In this document: positions 8,001 to 10,286 of the stretch, in pieces
How positions within the stretch are numbered: position 1 is the stretch's first letter
Layout: every line of letters starts with the position of its first letter
DNA from: Cyclobacteriaceae bacterium
GTDB taxonomy: Bacteria > Bacteroidota > Bacteroidia > Cytophagales > Cyclobacteriaceae
NCBI GenBank assembly: GCA_030589835.1
Contig: JAUUZS010000097.1
Location: 1 to 10,286, forward strand
Direction: 5' to 3'
DNA length: 10,286 nucleotides
Program-made: the position numbers and the translations under genes
The notes under the pieces: model-generated
Database searches by the model: none
What the model was told of the DNA's origin: nothing
What the model saw: the letters and a program-made list of their open reading frames with translations, nothing else

Positions 8001-8280
8001 GAATAAATACCATGTGAATGCCTCGGTCTTTGAATTCCATTAATTGAAAATCGATCTTCTCTTCGGTGATCACATCGTTCCACACCCAGAATGGAGCCGT
8101 GCTAAAATCAATGGGTGGATTTTTGAATCCCTGTTGAAGTTCTTGTAAGGTATTGGCTTTGTCAAGATCCCATTTGATGGAATTAGCTTTTTTGCATCCT
8201 GAAAGGAATATAAAAATGAAAAAAATGAATATCAGGCTGGTATATCTATCATACTTAGCTCTTAAAAAAATGATTTGCAT
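5089..8280 (-). CDS. Large lipoprotein glycosidase, GH106-like (alpha-L-rhamnosidase family)
   Basis: The 1063-residue protein begins with a lipoprotein signal: basic n-region, a phenylalanine/isoleucine-rich core (16-26) and lipobox LSGC with C29. The catalytic part starts near 55 with PP-containing segments and APFWVWND (62-69), then FIHPRPG (92-98) and LYDENSYPSGFAGG (128-141), all characteristic of GH106-type barrels. Candidate catalytic acids are E260 in IFTDEP and E404 or E411 in SETYGGAGWE; assignment is uncertain. A Rossmann-like middle region follows (about 510-600). Two beta-sandwich sugar-binding-like segments lie near 840-912 and 945-1010. GH106 enzymes remove alpha-L-rhamnose from pectins and other glycans; the exact substrate is unknown. 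The residues after C29 (KKANS) lack the acidic export signal seen in some surface lipoproteins. Its ATG overlaps the higA stop (TAATG), and no in-frame alternative start exists before the signal peptide. Confidence 0.85.
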   Translation of the reverse strand: MQIIFLRAKYDRYTSLIFIFFIFIFLSGCKKANSIKWDLDKANTLQELQQGFKNPPIDFSTAPFWVWNDVITEEKIDFQLMEFKDRGIHMVFIHPRPGLVTEYLSTEWFELVKYSVDKAKELDMKIWLYDENSYPSGFAGGHVPAATFSTSDPIAGLKLNRLNVLSESDTNQYFLIIKQVGNSFANITNSAKKYYDQPGNFYAYTRWYFETGRGWHGGFSYVDLLAYGITEKFIKLTMEGYEEYIGEEFGKQVPGIFTDEPNINAGERNVIRYTPVLLNRFEKKYGYQLQTYLPCLYDEIGDWKNVRHDYYALLLEMFLERWSKPWNKYTEEKGLKWTGHYWEHGWPDPKHGGDNMAMYAYHQYPGIDMLFNTDNRPDQFGNIRAVKELSSVVNQLDKSRALSETYGGAGWELSFEDMKRLGDWEYVLGVNMLNQHLSHMTLKGARKRDYPPSMSYHTPWWDNYKPLNEYFHRLSFAMTAGRQVNRILIIEPTSTAWMLNPAVKTKSVGTDNSPIDELKEKFHDLLTTLELNQVEYDLGSESIIMDHGSINENKFVVGSRAYDLVVLPPKFENLMDSTYQLLLGYLRNGGNVLSMAGIPERLDGNKSKSMVEKFSQYADQWIMVDKIDQKVIDTYFNSTDFKPDNPGSWGGNVFHHRRILKDGQLYFFSNYEKEENAQISFSGKGRSVVEFDLMTGKYHVLDAVQNEGHVHLDFNLPPSGSKLLFFSEDSKSGDKKVFQEEVKGRLVKTSETEIKRMDPNTLTLDYCDLKVGGKSYQDMYFYNAADTIYKVYLKEIYGYNYNPWSNAVQYRTRIMDKNQFDSTTGFEVSYHFRIEKDFLPSTLSAVIEWPYFYKVKINGEKIDAEPGKWWLDKSFGVFDLSANLKSGNNVITLTANPMDILAEVEPLYLVGDFGVEAMDKGWLLIPGKDIQFGSWKKQQLPFYSHDISYSKTFTSPSNGKMKVRLNEWNGTVAEVVVNGESSGIIAWKPYELDITDHLKDGKNKVKVIVTGSLKNLMGPHHLKPLRGFVTPWSFFKGPAHQPSGEEYDMIDYGLFEDFEVVSF

Positions 8281-8570
8281 TATCTTATACTGATATTCAA
8301 AGACTTACCTAACCCAAATTCTATCAGTTTGTAAAAGGTTGATAACTGAATATCACTTTTCCCATTTTCGATTCTTGAAATATAACTCTTTTTCGTCCCA
8401 GTCCTTTTAGCCAATTCCTCTTGAGTTAATTTTGCTTCTTTTCTGGCTTCCTGCAACATCACTCCAAGTCGAAACGCCAATGAATCAGCATCAAATTTTG
8501 CGCGATTTTCTGTCCCTTGTTTCCCGTGAAATTTATCCAGATGGTCTTCAAATGTTGTGATTTTGTTCAT
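8280..8570 (-). CDS. higA: HigA-type antitoxin with XRE helix-turn-helix
   Basis: This 96-residue protein has a Cro/C1-type helix-turn-helix at about 35-88: LGVMLQEARKEAKLTQEELA (35-54) forms the first helices and TKKSYISRIENGKSDI (59-74) the turn and recognition helix. The N-terminal 30 residues carry FEDHLDKFHGKQGT, often seen in antitoxins of the toxin-first HigBA arrangement. It should neutralise the neighbouring toxin and repress the shared promoter. It starts 2 bases after the toxin stop and its TAA shares one base with the ATG of the downstream glycosidase. That raises the possibility that the antitoxin's promoter control extends to the glycosidase. Composition is AT-rich compared with the glycosidase. 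Confidence 0.88.
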   Translation of the reverse strand: MNKITTFEDHLDKFHGKQGTENRAKFDADSLAFRLGVMLQEARKEAKLTQEELAKRTGTKKSYISRIENGKSDIQLSTFYKLIEFGLGKSLNISIR

Positions 8571-8572
8571 CG

Positions 8573-8953
8573 CTATTTTCCCTTAGTTTTAATTTTAAAA
8601 TATTCCTTTACTAATTTTTTTGCCAGATCCAATTCTTTTTTTGGCGTTTTCTGAGTCTTTTTAACAAAACAATTTGTTAACACAACTACTCGTCCTTCAT
8701 CGAAAAAACAAAAAATACGAATTTGCTTAAAAGTTGTAGATACTCTAATTTCATATAGTCCTTCTGTTCCTTCAAGATGTTTCAAAAACTGAATTGGAAC
8801 TCTTTCAGTATACTTTACAATGTCAATTACATAATCTATTTTATCTCGAATCTTATTATTCTGAGCTTCATAAAATTTTGAGAAATAATTTCCATAAAAG
8901 GTAATTTTTCCTTTCCATTCAGTAATGTTAACTAAATAGTGAACTACATTCAA
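8573..8953 (-). CDS. higB: HigB/RelE-like toxin (phage Gp49-like family), TTG start
   Basis: The 126-residue product matches the HigB-type RelE/ParE-like fold. Conserved segments are ITFYGNYFSKFY (17-28), ERVPIQFLKHLEGTEGLYEIRV (50-71, with R70), RIFCFFDEGRVVVL (79-92) and FVKKTQKTPKKE (96-107), the last very typical of the family. Such toxins cut mRNA at the ribosome. No in-frame ATG exists upstream of the conserved domain. The only common start is TTG at 8953, preceded by a stop at 8962-8960, so a weak start is inferred; the ATG at 8949 is out of frame and closes at once. Toxin-first order, with the antitoxin gene 2 bases downstream, is the HigBA pattern. The gene is very AT-rich (13 G/C in 60 bases at 8581-8640). 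Confidence 0.85.
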   Translation of the reverse strand: MNVVHYLVNITEWKGKITFYGNYFSKFYEAQNNKIRDKIDYVIDIVKYTERVPIQFLKHLEGTEGLYEIRVSTTFKQIRIFCFFDEGRVVVLTNCFVKKTQKTPKKELDLAKKLVKEYFKIKTKGK

Positions 8954-9038
8954 GTATATTTATGCTTAATTTTCATTGCGGATCTGTGCTTTTTTCCAAA
9001 GCTTGCTTATTGCCCATACCATAAGAAGGTACCAGGAA

Positions 9039-9059
9039 TGTTCAATGATCATTACAACA
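9039..9059. promoter_or_regulatory. Palindrome upstream of higB, candidate HigA operator
   Basis: AATGATCATT (9044-9053) is a perfect 10-bp palindrome, flanked by TGTT (9039-9042) and AACA (9056-9059) in inverted orientation with a one-base offset. It lies about 90 bases upstream of the toxin start, between higB and the VCBS gene stop. Antitoxins of the HigA type bind such inverted repeats, but this site is somewhat far from the gene and could be chance. Confidence 0.25.
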
Positions 9060-9060
9060 A

Positions 9061-9083
9061 TATCCAATTACAAAATCTGGATA
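9061..9083 (-). repeat. Hairpin just after the VCBS gene stop
   Basis: TATCCA (9061-9066) and TGGATA (9078-9083) are 6-bp inverted copies around an 11-base loop, starting 7 bases after the VCBS stop codon on the minus strand. There is no T-run. It may mark a 3' end separating this gene from higBA. Confidence 0.25.
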
Positions 9084-9090
9084 ACCTGCT

Positions 9091-10286
9091 TTACAGTAAT
9101 TGTCTGCTCACCTCACATACTTTTAAGCTATCCCTGTTTTGGGAAGCAATATAAAGTGCTTTCCCATTCGCAAGAGGCAAATGAACAAGTGCTTTCGCAT
9201 CACCAGGAACTAAAAATCCGGTTTCGGTATAGTCTTTACAAACAAAATCCCCTTTACCATCTCCAAGCATGAGCAATCCATTCATCGCATCCATCTTACC
9301 CCAGAATACACTGTTGCCATAAAAGTTGCCCACGACCAACAGGTCCAAAAATTCATCATCATTAAAATTCCCCGTCTGCATTCCGTAAATCGGCGCTATT
9401 TGTGCCAGGCTGGTTAACGGAGTGAGTGCAAATTTTCCATTGCCTAGGTTTTCGATATAACTATTAGCCATCCAGGTAGCCGTGGATTGTTGCGCACTTT
9501 CAAGCTCTGTTGGGGTAAACAACTCTTCAATAGTTGCCTCACTATATGCCGCATAGGTGGTGAACCGTTTCCTCATCAACTCAAGCTGCTTGCTCAAATC
9601 AGATCTGAAATGTACCGGGAAAGCCTTTCGGCTTCCATCTTTGCTCAAGGCAAAACTGGTCAGTACAACATCATATCTTCCATTGTTATCAAAATCTGAA
9701 GAATAGGCAACAATGGGCTCAGCTTCTGAGGCTTTAAAAAATGAATTCAATCCTTCATTTCCAGCCACATAATCCATATCCCCATCATTGTCGAAATCAC
9801 CCGCTATCAGACTGTTCCACCATCCGACCTTCGAATCTATTCCTGTAGTTGACGTAATATTATTGAACTTGCCACCCTCATTTTGAAAAAACGTGATTGG
9901 CATCCACTCTCCCACTATGATCAAATCTATCTGTTTATCATCATTAAAATCTGTCCACAAGGCATCGGTCACCATACCAATTTCCTGAAGGTCAGGACAA
10001 GTATCATTTGAGATATCCGTAAATTTTGGCCGATTGGTTTTTGAGTCATTTCTCAATATATAACTGCTGACTTTTTGCGGATAATGACCGGGAAATATTC
10101 CCCCACCCACAAACAAATCCAGATCTCCGTCCTGGTCATAATCTGCGGTTTTCACACATGATCCACTCACCGGCATTTTGGGGAGGGCCTCCTCAGAAAG
10201 ATTGAAATTTCCGAGGCCATCATTTATGAAAAACCTATCCTGATACTTGCCCGGATCTGTTCCGTTTTCTACACCTCCACTTACCA
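9091..10286 (-). CDS. VCBS/FG-GAP repeat protein (N-terminus beyond right edge)
   Basis: The frame is open to the right edge, giving 397 visible residues; an internal ATG at 10176 is not the start because coding continues upstream with SGGVENGTDPGKYQDRFF. At least five calcium-binding-type Asp-rich loops are seen: DYDQDGDLD (48-56), DFNDDKQID (112-120), DFDNDGDMD (163-171), DFDNNGRYD (197-205) and NFNDDEFLD (306-314). Each is followed by a hydrophobic strand, as in FG-GAP beta-propeller blades. The end, with PGDAKAL and ASQNRDSLKV (visible residues 360-366 and 381-390), resembles the natural C-terminus of large secreted Bacteroidota VCBS proteins of the CRTAC1/ASPIC type, so the 3' end appears intact. 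These proteins are exported and often lie near glycan-use genes. Binding partner and substrate are unknown. Confidence 0.85.
   Translation of the reverse strand, partial: VSGGVENGTDPGKYQDRFFINDGLGNFNLSEEALPKMPVSGSCVKTADYDQDGDLDLFVGGGIFPGHYPQKVSSYILRNDSKTNRPKFTDISNDTCPDLQEIGMVTDALWTDFNDDKQIDLIIVGEWMPITFFQNEGGKFNNITSTTGIDSKVGWWNSLIAGDFDNDGDMDYVAGNEGLNSFFKASEAEPIVAYSSDFDNNGRYDVVLTSFALSKDGSRKAFPVHFRSDLSKQLELMRKRFTTYAAYSEATIEELFTPTELESAQQSTATWMANSYIENLGNGKFALTPLTSLAQIAPIYGMQTGNFNDDEFLDLLVVGNFYGNSVFWGKMDAMNGLLMLGDGKGDFVCKDYTETGFLVPGDAKALVHLPLANGKALYIASQNRDSLKVCEVSRQLL

Noticed and set aside
8939..9272. Plus-strand readings at 8939-9154 and 8976-9272 in the higB to VCBS spacer
   Set aside because: They extend into the VCBS gene on the opposite strand and are cysteine- and histidine-rich without pattern, as expected for non-coding AT-rich DNA.
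1..10286. Transposon, phage or CRISPR signatures
   Set aside because: No transposase, integrase or structural phage gene was seen, nor regularly spaced repeats. The higBA and vapBC modules alone do not prove a mobile element.

Overview
The window looks like chromosomal DNA of a member of the Bacteroidota, most likely an environmental, polysaccharide-degrading member of the Cytophagales type. This is inferred, not measured. The pointers are a Tat-exported Gfo/Idh/MocA oxidoreductase, a very large lipoprotein glycosidase of the GH106 type, a large secreted VCBS/FG-GAP calcium-loop protein, a PepSY-TM gene pair, promoter-like TAnnTTTG boxes and a lack of strong Shine-Dalgarno sequences. Eight genes are complete and one gene is cut at each edge. 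No rRNA, tRNA, CRISPR array, transposase or phage structural gene was seen.

Layout. (1) 1-1101, minus: 5' part of a Gfo/Idh/MocA oxidoreductase with a twin-arginine signal; its end lies off the left edge. (2) 1102-1574: divergent intergenic region with a LacI-operator-like palindrome, an AT-rich hairpin and a promoter-like box. (3) 1575-2792, plus: MFS transporter. (4) 3000-4162, plus: two homologous PepSY-associated membrane proteins joined by an ATGA overlap. (5) 4163-4359: convergent spacer with two substantial hairpins, probably terminators. (6) 4360-4960, minus: a VapC-type PIN toxin and its small antitoxin. (7) 5089-8280, minus: a 1063-residue lipoprotein glycosidase (GH106-like). (8) 8280-8953, minus: a HigB-type toxin and a HigA-type antitoxin; the higA stop overlaps the glycosidase start. 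(9) 9091-10286, minus: C-terminal part of a VCBS/FG-GAP repeat protein, cut by the right edge.

How it fits together. The oxidoreductase, glycosidase and VCBS protein are typical of Bacteroidota carbohydrate catabolism at the cell surface or in the periplasm, although no SusC/SusD pair is visible. The glycosidase gene sits between two toxin-antitoxin modules on the same strand, one of them joined to it at the translation start. By eye the toxin-antitoxin and PepSY genes are clearly more AT-rich than the glycosidase, which suggests a mosaic accessory region. The most notable observations are the higBA-glycosidase junction, the bracketing of the glycosidase by two toxin-antitoxin modules, and the tandem PepSY-TM pair, which may be a split form of a haem-containing membrane reductase.
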